DNA of 64,000 bases. Origin: Tissierellia bacterium. Lineage in GTDB: Bacteria; Bacillota; Clostridia; Tissierellales; Peptoniphilaceae. Positions within the stretch are counted from its first letter, which is position 1. Every line of letters begins with the position of its first letter. The stretch lies in contig JAUNAV010000005.1 of the NCBI GenBank assembly GCA_030527425.1, forward strand, positions 1 through 64,000, given 5' to 3'. The position numbers and the translations under genes are program-made. Below are positions 1 through 8,129 of the stretch, piece after piece. The notes below the pieces were generated by a model. That model saw only the letters and a list, made by a program, of their open reading frames with translations. It was not told where the DNA came from and ran no database searches.

Positions 1-58
1 ATAGTAAAAAGAAAAAAAGAACACTAATTACTATGTGTTCATTATACAAGGAGTTTAT

Positions 59-1243
59 ATGAAAGAATTTTTACCAATTATTTTAGGAACTGACCATAAT
101 AGCTACACGGTAGCTAGAATTATACATGAAACTTATGGAATAAAAAGTGCAGTTGTAGGATCAGCGATTTTAGTGCCATTTTATAAATCAAAAATTGCAG
201 ACTTCTACATACAACAAGGTTTTTCAACAAATGATAAAATTTTTGTTGAGACATTAAATGAAGTTTATAAAAAGAATAGTGACTATGACAATTATATTGT
301 TTTTGTACCAACAGAAGAGTATTTGAATACTCTTTATAGAAATTGTGATAGTTTGGATTTTGATTTAATAATACCTTATCCAAATAGAAAACTTGCAAGC
401 ACTATAATGATAAAAGAAAATGCATATAGATTGCTTGAGCAATTATCTGTAAAATATCCTAAAACTCAAATTGTAAATAGAGATAATTATAGTAATTTGT
501 CATTAGACGGGGAATTATTTTTAAAAGCCAGCGATTATGAACTATTTAATGATTACGAATTTAAAAATAAGAAAAAGGGATATTATTGTAAAGACAAAAA
601 TGAAGCCATTTCTTATTTAAAAGATATTTATAGTTCAGATTTTAATGGTGAGATGGTAGTACAAACTTATATACCAGGTGGCGATGGTTCAGAATATACT
701 ATAAATGGATATAGATCAAAAAATGGGGTATTCTCCATAGGCCAAGCAAGAAATGTATTATCTGATCATAGAGATATGTGGATTGGAAATCATATTGTAC
801 AAAGTGATAGTCATATTGAACAATTATTTGAAATTGGAAAAAAAGTTATTACAGGACTTGATTATTATGGGCTTTTTAATATGGATTTTAAGATGAATGA
901 AAAGACAGGTGAAATCTATGTATTTGAAATTAACACGAGACAAGGACGTACATTTTTATATTCATATTTAGGCGGAGTCAATGTAATCAAAGCTGCAATA
1001 GATGATAGAGTGTTTAATATAGATGATGAGTTTTATCCTACAAAGAAATTCAATTTGATTATGCAAAGCAAAGAAGCGGTAGAAGAAAATCTAAAAGGGG
1101 AATTGAAAGAATACTTTGAAGATCCTGAAAGATTAAATAATACTCATAATCCAATAGTCTATGAAAAAGATATGTCAATAGCTAGAAAGATAAAAATTGA
1201 TATGTATTTAAAAAGAAGTGATAAAGATGTTTTTAGAAAATAG
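59..1243 (+). CDS. D-aspartate ligase-like ATP-grasp enzyme
   Basis: A 394-residue ATP-grasp protein. The N-terminus (KEFLPIILGTDHNSYTVAR) and central QTYIPGGDGSEYT (about residues 201-213) resemble the D-aspartate ligase of enterococci, which activates a D-amino acid with ATP and joins it to the lysine of the peptidoglycan precursor. FEINTRQGR near residues 288-296 is the metal/ATP-binding acidic segment expected near the end of an ATP-grasp fold. An upstream in-frame GTG at 35 exists, but ATG 59 has AAGGAG at 48-53, so ATG 59 is preferred. The next gene, 8 bases away, is a FemAB-type transferase, which supports a role in the cell-wall interpeptide bridge. The substrate (D-Asp or D-Glu) cannot be told from sequence. 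Other carboxylate-amine ligase functions remain possible. Upstream context lies outside the window. Confidence 0.68.
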   Translation: MKEFLPIILGTDHNSYTVARIIHETYGIKSAVVGSAILVPFYKSKIADFYIQQGFSTNDKIFVETLNEVYKKNSDYDNYIVFVPTEEYLNTLYRNCDSLDFDLIIPYPNRKLASTIMIKENAYRLLEQLSVKYPKTQIVNRDNYSNLSLDGELFLKASDYELFNDYEFKNKKKGYYCKDKNEAISYLKDIYSSDFNGEMVVQTYIPGGDGSEYTINGYRSKNGVFSIGQARNVLSDHRDMWIGNHIVQSDSHIEQLFEIGKKVITGLDYYGLFNMDFKMNEKTGEIYVFEINTRQGRTFLYSYLGGVNVIKAAIDDRVFNIDDEFYPTKKFNLIMQSKEAVEENLKGELKEYFEDPERLNNTHNPIVYEKDMSIARKIKIDMYLKRSDKDVFRK

Positions 1244-1251
1244 AGGTGAAG

Positions 1252-2265
1252 ATGTTACTAGATAAAAATAATGAAAAACAGGTAGAAAAATACAATGAAT
1301 TTGTTAGAAATAGCAAATATGCAAAATTAGCTCAGGATATGAATTGGGCATATGTAAAAAGCGGTTGGGATAGTCATTTTTTCTACATTGAAGAAAATGA
1401 TGAAATAAAAGCCTGCTTATCTGTATTGTCAATAATGGATAATAGGGTTAATAAAAGACTATTTTATGCAAATAGAGGCCCTGTTTGTGATCTTAATGAC
1501 ATTGAAACTGTAAAGAGATTAATACAAGAGGCAAAAGAATATGCAAAAGAACATGATGGCTTTTTACTAAGAATTGATCCTGAAGTTGAATATGATGAAA
1601 AATTAGATAAATTGTACAAAGAAAATGGATTGGAATTTAAAAGAGATCCTGAAATATCTTCTCAGCCTTTGTTATCTACAGCTTTGGATATTAAAGGAAG
1701 AAGTATAGATGAAATTTTTAAAAATTTCTCAAAAAATACAAGAAAGCATATTAGACATTCATATAGAGAAAATCTTGTTACAAGAGTTGGAGATAGAAGT
1801 GATCTACCCAAATTCTATGAAATGATTTGTGCTATGAGTCAAAGGCAGGATATCAATCATAGGCCATATGAATATTTTGAAAGATTATATGATGCATATG
1901 AGGATAATATGAGATTATCATTTACAGAATTAGATGGTAAAGCTCTTTGTGCATCGATGTTAATTGGATATGGCAATAAATGTTTTGCAATATATGGTGG
2001 AAGTGATAATTCAATAGGGAATCTTGGACAAAATTATCAACTTAATTATGAAGAAATTAAATACACCGTAGAAAATGGCTATGAGCAATATGATATGGGT
2101 GGAATATTTTCAACCGATGAAAATGACGGACTTTATGCTTTTAAAAGAAAATTTACTGAAGATACAGTTAAACACTGGATTGGAGAAATTGATGTAGTTA
2201 TAGATAATAAAAAGTATGAACAATTTATAACTTATAAAAAACCACATTTTTCAAATAACCAATAA
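1252..2265 (+). CDS. FemAB-family peptidyl/aminoacyl transferase
   Basis: A 337-residue protein of the FemABX group (double GNAT fold), which transfers amino acids from aminoacyl-tRNA to the stem peptide of lipid II at the inner face of the membrane. The basic stretch KNTRKHIRHSYREN (about residues 160-173) corresponds to the conserved lysine/arginine-rich segment before the second GNAT half. MGGIFSTDENDGLYAFKRKF near residue 282 is the usual C-terminal glycine/phenylalanine signature. A GTG at 1246 opens the frame, but ATG 1252 sits five bases after GAGG (1243-1246), so ATG 1252 is preferred. It follows an ATP-grasp ligase closely and is probably co-transcribed. Which amino acid it adds is unknown. 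It ends the first operon before a hairpin at 2283. Confidence 0.82.
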   Translation: MLLDKNNEKQVEKYNEFVRNSKYAKLAQDMNWAYVKSGWDSHFFYIEENDEIKACLSVLSIMDNRVNKRLFYANRGPVCDLNDIETVKRLIQEAKEYAKEHDGFLLRIDPEVEYDEKLDKLYKENGLEFKRDPEISSQPLLSTALDIKGRSIDEIFKNFSKNTRKHIRHSYRENLVTRVGDRSDLPKFYEMICAMSQRQDINHRPYEYFERLYDAYEDNMRLSFTELDGKALCASMLIGYGNKCFAIYGGSDNSIGNLGQNYQLNYEEIKYTVENGYEQYDMGGIFSTDENDGLYAFKRKFTEDTVKHWIGEIDVVIDNKKYEQFITYKKPHFSNNQ

Positions 2266-2282
2266 AAGATTCAAAATTTATG

Positions 2283-2331
2283 CTGACCTCTAAAAGTTTG
2301 ATGCAAATCAGGCTAAAGGAGGTCAGTTTTT
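2283..2331 (+). terminator. Probable terminator after the FemAB gene
   Basis: CTGACCTC (2283-2290) and GAGGTCAG (2319-2326) form a perfect 8-bp stem followed by five T. The 28-base loop is long for an intrinsic terminator but contains a small inner TGAT/ATCA helix. Confidence 0.55.
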
Positions 2332-2510
2332 AATTATAAAATATAAAACATAGAATTTAAAATGCATATAATAAAAGATTTTAAAGAAATACTAGTTATG
2401 AAAAGTTTATATAAATATTATGTTACAAAAATAAAAGCGTTAAGCAAATGGATAAAGATTAAAGTGTAGAGAAAATGCTAAAAAAATGATGCTTAGATCG
2501 AAAAAATAAT
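2332..2510. other. AT-rich intergenic stretch without a supported gene
   Basis: Part of the 322-base gap between the FemAB gene and the converging zur gene. Apart from the flanking hairpins it holds only a 35-codon ATG frame (2362-2469) with no ribosome binding site. I see no RNA gene or repeat in it. Confidence 0.6.
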
Positions 2511-2544
2511 AAAAACCAGAGATAATGTCATTATTAGCTCTGGT
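2511..2544 (-). terminator. Terminator of the zur gene
   Basis: Read on the - strand, ACCAGAG and CTCTGGT pair as a 7-bp stem, with a second small helix (TAAT/ATTA) in the loop, followed directly by a T run. It lies 43 bases past the zur stop codon. Confidence 0.75.
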
Positions 2545-2547
2545 ATT

Positions 2548-2577
2548 AGCCTATTTTGGAGATAGGCTTAAATTTTT
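2548..2577 (+). terminator. Weak hairpin with T run facing zur
   Basis: AGCCTAT (2548-2554) and ATAGGCT (2562-2568) form a 7-bp stem with a 7-base loop, then TAA and five T. It could stop leftover + strand transcription before it runs antisense through zur. Confidence 0.4.
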
Positions 2578-2587
2578 GTTGTCTTTT

Positions 2588-3016
2588 CTAATTGTTATTC
2601 TCATTTTTCTTTATGCAATCAGGGCAAATTCCCGTAAATTCTAGATTATGATTTAAAATTTTAAAACCTGTTGATTTAGATAAATCCTCTTCAAGAACAT
2701 CTAATGGACAATCATCTATGACTATCTTTTTATTGCATTTCATACAACGAAGTATATGCTTGTGGTGATCTTTATTCATTTGATAAAAAGCAATAGCATT
2801 GATATCTGTATTTTTAAGTATTATATTTTTTTGCTCAAGAAGATTTATGGTTCTATATATAGTTGAAAGATCAACATTTTTATGCTCTTTTTTTAATAAA
2901 GTGTAGATTTCTTCAACGCAAAGCGGCACATCTGAATTAATTAATACATTTAATACTAATTTTCTAATTTTAGTTGATCGGATATTTTTTTCTTTTAATA
3001 GTTTATCTAAATTCAT
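2588..3016 (-). CDS. zur: Fur-family metal-responsive repressor, probably Zur
   Basis: A 142-residue Fur-family DNA-binding protein. The winged helix occupies roughly residues 10-80, with recognition helix DLSTIYRTINLLEQ at 49-62. The metal region shows DHHKHILRCMKC (83-94) and CPDC (131-134), giving the two CxxC pairs that hold the structural zinc plus a histidine-rich regulatory site. The gene is divergent from a zinc-type ABC importer whose transcription start carries a perfect 7-1-7 inverted repeat, the form of Fur/Zur/PerR operators. Zinc sensing is inferred from that neighbourhood; the protein alone could also be Fur or PerR. The usual CxxC-H pattern is intact. ATG is preceded by AGGTG on the - strand. 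Confidence 0.82.
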   Translation of the reverse strand: MNLDKLLKEKNIRSTKIRKLVLNVLINSDVPLCVEEIYTLLKKEHKNVDLSTIYRTINLLEQKNIILKNTDINAIAFYQMNKDHHKHILRCMKCNKKIVIDDCPLDVLEEDLSKSTGFKILNHNLEFTGICPDCIKKNENNN

Positions 3017-3033
3017 TTAAACACCTCTTATAT

Positions 3034-3061
3034 AGCATATCTCATAATTTAAATTTGACAA
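3034..3061 (-). promoter_or_regulatory. Likely zur promoter
   Basis: On the - strand TTGTCA (complement of 3056-3061) and TATGCT (complement of 3034-3039) are separated by 16 bases. The -35 box overlaps, on the opposite strand, the -35 box of znuA. Confidence 0.5.
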
Positions 3062-3082
3062 GTTAAAAATAAAAGATAAAAT
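3055..3082 (+). promoter_or_regulatory. znuA promoter
   Basis: TTGACA at 3055-3060 and TAAAAT at 3077-3082 with 16 bases between. The expected transcription start falls at about 3089, the first base of the inverted repeat operator. Confidence 0.65.
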
Positions 3083-3088
3083 AATATA

Positions 3089-3103
3089 TGCAAATCATTT
3101 GCA
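3089..3103. promoter_or_regulatory. Zur/Fur-type operator (perfect 7-1-7 palindrome)
   Basis: TGCAAATCATTTGCA is a perfect inverted repeat of seven bases around one centre base. Fur-superfamily boxes have this 7-1-7 form. It sits between the znuA -10 box and the Shine-Dalgarno sequence AAGGAGG, where a bound repressor would block the start of transcription. That Zur binds it is inferred. Confidence 0.72.
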
Positions 3104-3115
3104 AAAGGAGGATTT

Positions 3116-4111
3116 ATGAAAAAGAAAATATTAGCTTTATTAATGGCAGCTTCATTTGGATTGGTATCATGTGGACAGGCGACTACTAATGAAAGTTCAA
3201 ATGTGTCAAATGATAATAGTTCAAATACAAATGCTCAAAGTGAGAAAAAGGTGGTTTATACTTCATTTTATCCAATATATGATTTAACAAAGCAAATTGC
3301 AGGAGATAAGTTTGAAGTTAAAGCTTTATCTAATTTAACAACAGAAGCCCATGACTGGGAACCTTCCGCTAAAGATATTGCAAAATTGGATGAAAGTGAA
3401 TTATTAATTACAAATGGTGCAGGAATGGAATCTTGGGTCGATGCAGTAAAAGATTCTTCTAAGGTAGAAATTCTTGATACAACAGAAAATGTTGATAAAA
3501 TAGCTAGAGATAATGAAGAAGCAGATCACGACCATGAAGATGCAGACCATGATCATGAAGAAGGCGAGCATCATCACCATCATCATGGTAAATATGATCC
3601 ACATACTTGGCTAGCACCTGAAAATGGAAAATTGCAAGCTAAGGCAATTTGCGATAAACTTTCAGAAATTGATCCCGATAACAAGTCTTATTATGAAGAT
3701 AATTATAAGGTTGTAGAAAAAGATCTCGATAGTATAATATCAGAGTATAAAGATAAATTTGAAAATGCTAAAAATGATAAATTTGTAGTTCCTCATGAGG
3801 CATTTGGTTATTTATGTAGAGAATTTAATCTTGAACAAATACCTTTAACAGGTCTACTATCTACATCAGAGCCGGATTTAAAAGCAATGAATGATGTTAT
3901 AGAAGAAGTTAAAAACAATGATATAAATACTATTTTCTATGAAGAAGGAGGATCAGATAAATCAGCTAAGACTATTGCTGATGAAATAGGTGGAAAAGTT
4001 GATACTCTTAATACTATGGAATTTGTTTCTGATAAACAATTGGAAGATGAAGTTCATTATCAAGATATATTAAGAGATAATCTTTCTCACATATATGAAT
4101 CTTTAAAATAA
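3116..4111 (+). CDS. znuA: Zinc ABC transporter substrate-binding lipoprotein
   Basis: A 331-residue cluster A-I metal-binding protein (ZnuA/AdcA family) that captures Zn(II), or possibly Mn(II), outside the membrane and hands it to the ZnuB permease. The signal peptide ends in a lipobox LVSC with Cys19 as lipidated residue. Metal ligands expected for the family are visible: a His near residue 79, His in YDPHTW (about 160-165), His227 in VPHEAF, and an acidic residue in the YEEGGSD segment near 276-280. A His/Asp-rich loop (about 137-157, ending in six consecutive His) sits just before YDPHTW and is the hallmark of zinc rather than manganese binders. AAGGAGG precedes the ATG. The stop codon overlaps the znuC start by one base. 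Confidence 0.92.
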   Translation: MKKKILALLMAASFGLVSCGQATTNESSNVSNDNSSNTNAQSEKKVVYTSFYPIYDLTKQIAGDKFEVKALSNLTTEAHDWEPSAKDIAKLDESELLITNGAGMESWVDAVKDSSKVEILDTTENVDKIARDNEEADHDHEDADHDHEEGEHHHHHHGKYDPHTWLAPENGKLQAKAICDKLSEIDPDNKSYYEDNYKVVEKDLDSIISEYKDKFENAKNDKFVVPHEAFGYLCREFNLEQIPLTGLLSTSEPDLKAMNDVIEEVKNNDINTIFYEEGGSDKSAKTIADEIGGKVDTLNTMEFVSDKQLEDEVHYQDILRDNLSHIYESLK

Positions 4112-4770
4112 TGAAAGTTTTAGAAATAAAAAAATTAAACTTTAGATATAAAAAAGAATATATTTTAAAAAATTTAAGTCTAACTGTTAAAAAGGGGGAT
4201 TTTCTAGCTATCTGTGGTCAAAATGGTAGTGGAAAATCTACCCTTTTAAAATTAGTATTAAATCAATTGAAAAAAGACAGTGGAGAAATTAATCTATTTG
4301 AAAAAAAAATAGAAAAATTTCATGATTACAAAAATATAGGATATGTTCCTCAGGTCAATGAAAATTATAGACTATCTTTTCCTATAACCAATTTGGAATT
4401 TGTAAGGCTTAATCTATACAGTGATTTTGGATTTTTTAAATTTCCAAAACATAAGCATACTTCTATGGCAATAGATGCATTAAGTATGATGAATATGAGC
4501 GAATACAAATCTAAGGCGTTTAATCAGCTATCCGGTGGACAACAGCAAAGAGTTATGATAGCAAGGGCTTTAGTTAATGGACCTGAATTACTCATTTTAG
4601 ATGAGCCTACAGTTGGCGTTGATAAAGAAAGTAAAGAAAATTTCTTTAAATTGTTAATGCATATAAATAATGATCACAATATTACAATAATAATGGTAAC
4701 TCATGAATTTGATGCGCTTAATAACTACGATATTAAAAAAGTTTATTTAAAAGAGGGAAGAATATGTTGA
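4111..4770 (+). CDS. znuC: Zinc ABC transporter ATP-binding protein
   Basis: A 219-residue ABC ATPase driving zinc import from the cytoplasmic face. Walker A GQNGSGKST is at 36-44, the signature LSGGQQQR at 140-147, Walker B LLILDEPT at 160-167, and the H-loop histidine in MVTHEFD near residue 196. It begins on the last base of the znuA stop (TAATG) and overlaps znuB by 7 bases, so the three subunits are translationally coupled. There is no separate ribosome binding site at this start beyond the end of znuA, which fits coupling. Length is typical for metal-importer ATPases. Confidence 0.92.
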   Translation: MKVLEIKKLNFRYKKEYILKNLSLTVKKGDFLAICGQNGSGKSTLLKLVLNQLKKDSGEINLFEKKIEKFHDYKNIGYVPQVNENYRLSFPITNLEFVRLNLYSDFGFFKFPKHKHTSMAIDALSMMNMSEYKSKAFNQLSGGQQQRVMIARALVNGPELLILDEPTVGVDKESKENFFKLLMHINNDHNITIIMVTHEFDALNNYDIKKVYLKEGRIC

Positions 4771-5582
4771 CACATGCATTTATGCAAAGAGCATTTATAG
4801 TTGGAATTATGCTATCTATAATAATACCAATGATTGGTGTCGTTATGGTAAATAGAAAAACTTCTATGATTGGCGATGCTCTAAGTCATACTGCGCTTGC
4901 AGGCGTTGGATTTGGACTTATATTAGGACTAAATCCACTATATGGATCACTTGTTATTTGCATATTGGCAGCATTTGCAATAGAATTTATTAGAAAGAAA
5001 TTTCCTCAATATGGAGATATGGCTACAGCTATAATTATGAGTACCGGTTTAGGACTTGCAGCTATTTTATCGGACTTTGCGCCTGGAGGCTCTTCCTTTG
5101 AGTCATATTTATTTGGTTCAATATCTACTGTATCACAAGCAGATGTATATATGATTTCTCTTGTATTCATATCAGTTATGATATTATCCTTGTTTTTCTA
5201 TCAAGGATTATTGTTTATATCAATAGATCCATTTATGAGTAAACTTGCTGGGGTAAAAGTAGTATTAATCAATTCTATTTTTACATTTTTGGCAGCAATC
5301 ACAGTTGCCACAAGTGCAAAAATTGTTGGTGCTTTAATGGTTTCAAGTCTTATAGTATTGCCTGTAACTAGCTCTTTGATTGTATCAAGAAGTTATAAGA
5401 TGACTTATATTTTTTCTGTAATTTTCGGCATAATTTTTGTTTCTTGTGGAATTAGCATAAGTTATTATTTCGGTTTAAAACCAGGTGGTGCGATAGTTTT
5501 AATAGCTGTAGTAGGTCTTATTATTATCTCTATATTAAAATACTTGATTTCAAAAATAATAAGAATTAGAACAAGAAGATAG
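4764..5582 (+). CDS. znuB: Zinc ABC transporter permease
   Basis: A 272-residue ABC-3 family membrane protein with about eight hydrophobic segments, forming the channel for zinc uptake. GDALSHTALAGVGFGLILG near residues 37-55 is the conserved histidine-containing motif of this family. The C-terminal half ends in a strongly basic tail (KIIRIRTRR). It overlaps znuC by 7 bases, and a strong terminator follows immediately, closing the operon. No gene for a zinc-specific accessory protein follows. Confidence 0.92.
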   Translation: MLTHAFMQRAFIVGIMLSIIIPMIGVVMVNRKTSMIGDALSHTALAGVGFGLILGLNPLYGSLVICILAAFAIEFIRKKFPQYGDMATAIIMSTGLGLAAILSDFAPGGSSFESYLFGSISTVSQADVYMISLVFISVMILSLFFYQGLLFISIDPFMSKLAGVKVVLINSIFTFLAAITVATSAKIVGALMVSSLIVLPVTSSLIVSRSYKMTYIFSVIFGIIFVSCGISISYYFGLKPGGAIVLIAVVGLIIISILKYLISKIIRIRTRR

Positions 5583-5606
5583 ATTCAAAATTTATCTTCT
5601 TTTTTG
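5574..5606 (+). terminator. Terminator of the znu operon
   Basis: AGAAGATA (5574-5581) pairs with TATCTTCT (5593-5600) around an 11-base loop and is followed by six T. The left arm lies inside the last codons of znuB. Confidence 0.8.
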
Positions 5607-5655
5607 TTGCTTCAAAAGCTATAAAATGTTAGAATTAACATGATATGGAGGGCTT

Positions 5656-6519
5656 ATGAAAGAGAATTTTAAAAGAACTTTAATGATTACAATAGGTTCA
5701 ATATTACTTGCTGTAGGCAGTTATTACTTTCTAGTTAATAATGATATCGCAGCAGGTGGAGTAACCGGTATAGCAATGGTTTTTGCTTCTATTTTCCCCA
5801 TTTTAACTACAGGAGAGTGGTCATTAATTCTTAATATTTTATTATTTATAATGGCTTTTTGGCTTGTAGGAAAAAGATTTGGGATTAATTCAATTTATTC
5901 ATCAGGAATAGTTTCTATAGTGCTTATAATTTTAGAAAGAATATCACCAGGAATTATTTTATCTGATGATATGATTTTAAATGTTATAATGGGTGCTGTG
6001 ATCCAATCTATAGGTATGGGTTTGGTATTTTATTATGAAGGTTCAACTGGAGGTACGGATATTCTTGCAGTGATTGTAAATAAATACACCCGTATACCAA
6101 TTGGTAAATCATTACTTATAATTGATGTACTGGTAATTTTACTTGCAGGTTTTGAATTTGGACTTCAAAAGGCCTTATATGCCACGTTAACTGTTTTAAT
6201 AACAAGTGCAGGAGTTGATTATCTAATTCAAGGTTTAGGCCGTAAAGTATCGATGTTTATAATATCAGATAAAATAGAAGAAATTACTAAAATAATTCTT
6301 ACTGATTATGATCGAGGTGTTACGATTCTTGAAGCTGAAGGTGGATATTCGAAGAAACAAAAAAGAATTTTGATGACAATATTAACCAATAGACAGTATT
6401 TAGATCTAAAAAAGGAAATTGAAGCAATTGATCAAAAGGCATTTATCTTTACAAATTCAGTTTCTGAAATAGTAGGTGAAGGTTTCACTTATGAAAAAAT
6501 TCAACAGGATGAAGTATAG
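5656..6519 (+). CDS. YitT-family membrane protein (DUF161/DUF2179)
   Basis: A 287-residue protein with five or six N-terminal membrane segments (the first at about residues 10-30, then up to about 185) and a soluble C-terminal domain that matches the DUF2179 type, which starts near GRKVSMFIIS and includes GGYSKKQKRILMTILTNRQY. This is the common YitT architecture. The molecular function is unknown; members are broadly distributed in Firmicutes. GGSTGGTDILAVIV near residues 136-149 is the family's conserved glycine-rich loop. GGAGGG lies just before the ATG. It starts a new run of genes after the znu terminator. Confidence 0.85.
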   Translation: MKENFKRTLMITIGSILLAVGSYYFLVNNDIAAGGVTGIAMVFASIFPILTTGEWSLILNILLFIMAFWLVGKRFGINSIYSSGIVSIVLIILERISPGIILSDDMILNVIMGAVIQSIGMGLVFYYEGSTGGTDILAVIVNKYTRIPIGKSLLIIDVLVILLAGFEFGLQKALYATLTVLITSAGVDYLIQGLGRKVSMFIISDKIEEITKIILTDYDRGVTILEAEGGYSKKQKRILMTILTNRQYLDLKKEIEAIDQKAFIFTNSVSEIVGEGFTYEKIQQDEV

Positions 6520-6553
6520 AAAAAAAACAATATAATAATATTAGGGAGGATAA

Positions 6554-7375
6554 ATGTCAATATTAAAAAGTAATGAAGAATATGTAATTAAAAGACTAGA
6601 TAAAAAAAACGCATATTTACAAACAAAGCTTGGTGAGGCCAGGATTTCAAAAAAGTTTATAAAACCAAAAAGACAAGGGGATAAAGTAAAAGCCTTTTGT
6701 TATTATAGTAAAAATAATGTCTTAAAGGCTACAGTAAAAAATCTTAATGTCGATCAAATTTATTCTTTAGAGTTGGTAGATATTAATAAATATGGCGCTT
6801 TTTTTGATATAGGTCTTGAATTTGATCTTTTAGTACCAAAAGAAGAAATGACCTATAAAGTTTTTAAAGAAATGACTTATCCGATTGTTCTTAAATTATC
6901 TAAGGATAATAAATTATATGGTAGTATGAAAATTAGAAACTATCTGTCGACAGATCATAATTATAAAGAAAATGATGAAGTTACAGGTAGAATATATTCT
7001 ATAAATAAATCAATCGGTGCCTTTGTAGCTGTTGATAATAAGTATGATTCACTTCTAAGAATAAAAGAATTAAAGGGGGCTCATACTGAAGGTGAGAAGC
7101 TACAAGCTAGAGTTAAATCTGTAAAAGAAGACGGAAAAATTGAATTATCCTTAAGGCAAAGGTCTTATTTGGAAATTGATGATGATAGTAAACTAATTTA
7201 TCAAATTCTCAAAGAACATGGAGGAAAAATGTCTATTGGAGACAAATCAGATCCAGTAAAGATTTTTAACAATTTTAGACTATCTAAATCACAATTTAAG
7301 AAAGCTTGTGGCAGATTATATAAAAAGGGCAAAATTAAAATTGGAAATTACAATATTGAAATAAATGAAAGGTAG
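6554..7375 (+). CDS. cvfB: CvfB-like S1-domain RNA-binding protein
   Basis: A 273-residue protein with tandem S1-like OB folds and a C-terminal winged-helix-like tail (about 215-273, with FNNFRLSKSQFKKACGRLYK), the layout of CvfB/YitL. S1-type sequence is clear in YGAFFDIGLEFDLLVPKEEM (about 83-102) and in ENDEVTGRIYSINKSIGAF (about 139-157). CvfB of staphylococci binds RNA and affects virulence gene expression; in this organism only an RNA-related role can be inferred. AGGGAGG precedes the start. The downstream parvulin gene begins right at its stop codon. Confidence 0.82.
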   Translation: MSILKSNEEYVIKRLDKKNAYLQTKLGEARISKKFIKPKRQGDKVKAFCYYSKNNVLKATVKNLNVDQIYSLELVDINKYGAFFDIGLEFDLLVPKEEMTYKVFKEMTYPIVLKLSKDNKLYGSMKIRNYLSTDHNYKENDEVTGRIYSINKSIGAFVAVDNKYDSLLRIKELKGAHTEGEKLQARVKSVKEDGKIELSLRQRSYLEIDDDSKLIYQILKEHGGKMSIGDKSDPVKIFNNFRLSKSQFKKACGRLYKKGKIKIGNYNIEINER

Positions 7376-7379
7376 GAAA

Positions 7380-8120
7380 ATGTCAGAAGATAAAATATTA
7401 GCTGAAGTAAATGGATATAAAGTAACTCAATCAGAAGTTGAAAAATACATTAGGTTGATTGGACAAATGCAATTAAATAATGAACAAGGGTATAAACAAG
7501 TTGCAAAAGAATTAGTAAATAGAAGATTATTATTGGAAGAAGCTAAAAAAGAAGAACTTGATCAAGCCCCTGCTTTCAAACAAATGCTTAAAAAGCAAGA
7601 AGATGAGCTATTAACTTCATATAAAATGCAAAAATTGTTTGAAGGTATAGAAGTTTCTGATCAAGAAGCTAAAGAATATTATCAACAACATAAAGAATTA
7701 TTCAAAGCTAAAGCTACATTTCACGCAAAACATATACTTGTAAAAGAAGAAGATAAGGCTAAAGAGATAAAACAAAAAATTGACGATGGATCATCATTTG
7801 AAGATTTAGCAAAAGAGTATTCATTAGATGGAGCTGCTAAAAATGGAGGGGATTTAGGAGAATTTCCTGAAGGTACTATGGTAAATGAGTTTGAAGAGGC
7901 TTTAAAGAAGATGAATGAGGGAGAAATCTCAAATCCAGTTAAGACTCAATTTGGTTATCACTTAATTAAATTAGTTTCTAAAAAAGATGCTTCAATTTAT
8001 GAATATGATGAAATTAAAGACAGCTTAAAAAATCAATTGATAGCAATGAAAAGGCAAGAAATTTATTTGAACAAAACAAAAGAGTTAGAAAAGGATGCTC
8101 AAATAAAAACTTATTTTTAG
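7380..8120 (+). CDS. Cytosolic parvulin-type peptidyl-prolyl isomerase
   Basis: A 246-residue protein with a SurA/trigger-like helical N-terminal region (1-105) and one PpiC rotamase domain (about 113-200). It shows HAKHILV, GGDLGEFPEGTMVNEFEEAL and FGYHLIKL, the usual parvulin markers. Unlike the PrsA-like genes near 49-51 kb, it has no signal peptide or lipobox, so it should act in the cytoplasm. An upstream ATG at 7365 lies inside cvfB; ATG 7380 is preferred because AAAGG and AGG lie at a good distance before it. It is tightly packed with cvfB, suggesting co-transcription. Substrates are unknown. Confidence 0.82.
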   Translation: MSEDKILAEVNGYKVTQSEVEKYIRLIGQMQLNNEQGYKQVAKELVNRRLLLEEAKKEELDQAPAFKQMLKKQEDELLTSYKMQKLFEGIEVSDQEAKEYYQQHKELFKAKATFHAKHILVKEEDKAKEIKQKIDDGSSFEDLAKEYSLDGAAKNGGDLGEFPEGTMVNEFEEALKKMNEGEISNPVKTQFGYHLIKLVSKKDASIYEYDEIKDSLKNQLIAMKRQEIYLNKTKELEKDAQIKTYF

Positions 8121-8129
8121 GTAGGTATT

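Noticed and set aside
2362..2469. A 35-codon ATG frame in the intergenic gap before zur
   Set aside because: It has no ribosome binding site, its composition is like random AT-rich DNA, and it lies just after a terminator.
3404..3604. A 66-codon frame opposite znuA, rich in Met and Ile
   Set aside because: It is the reverse complement of the His/Asp-rich loop of znuA and has no ribosome binding site; a composition artefact.
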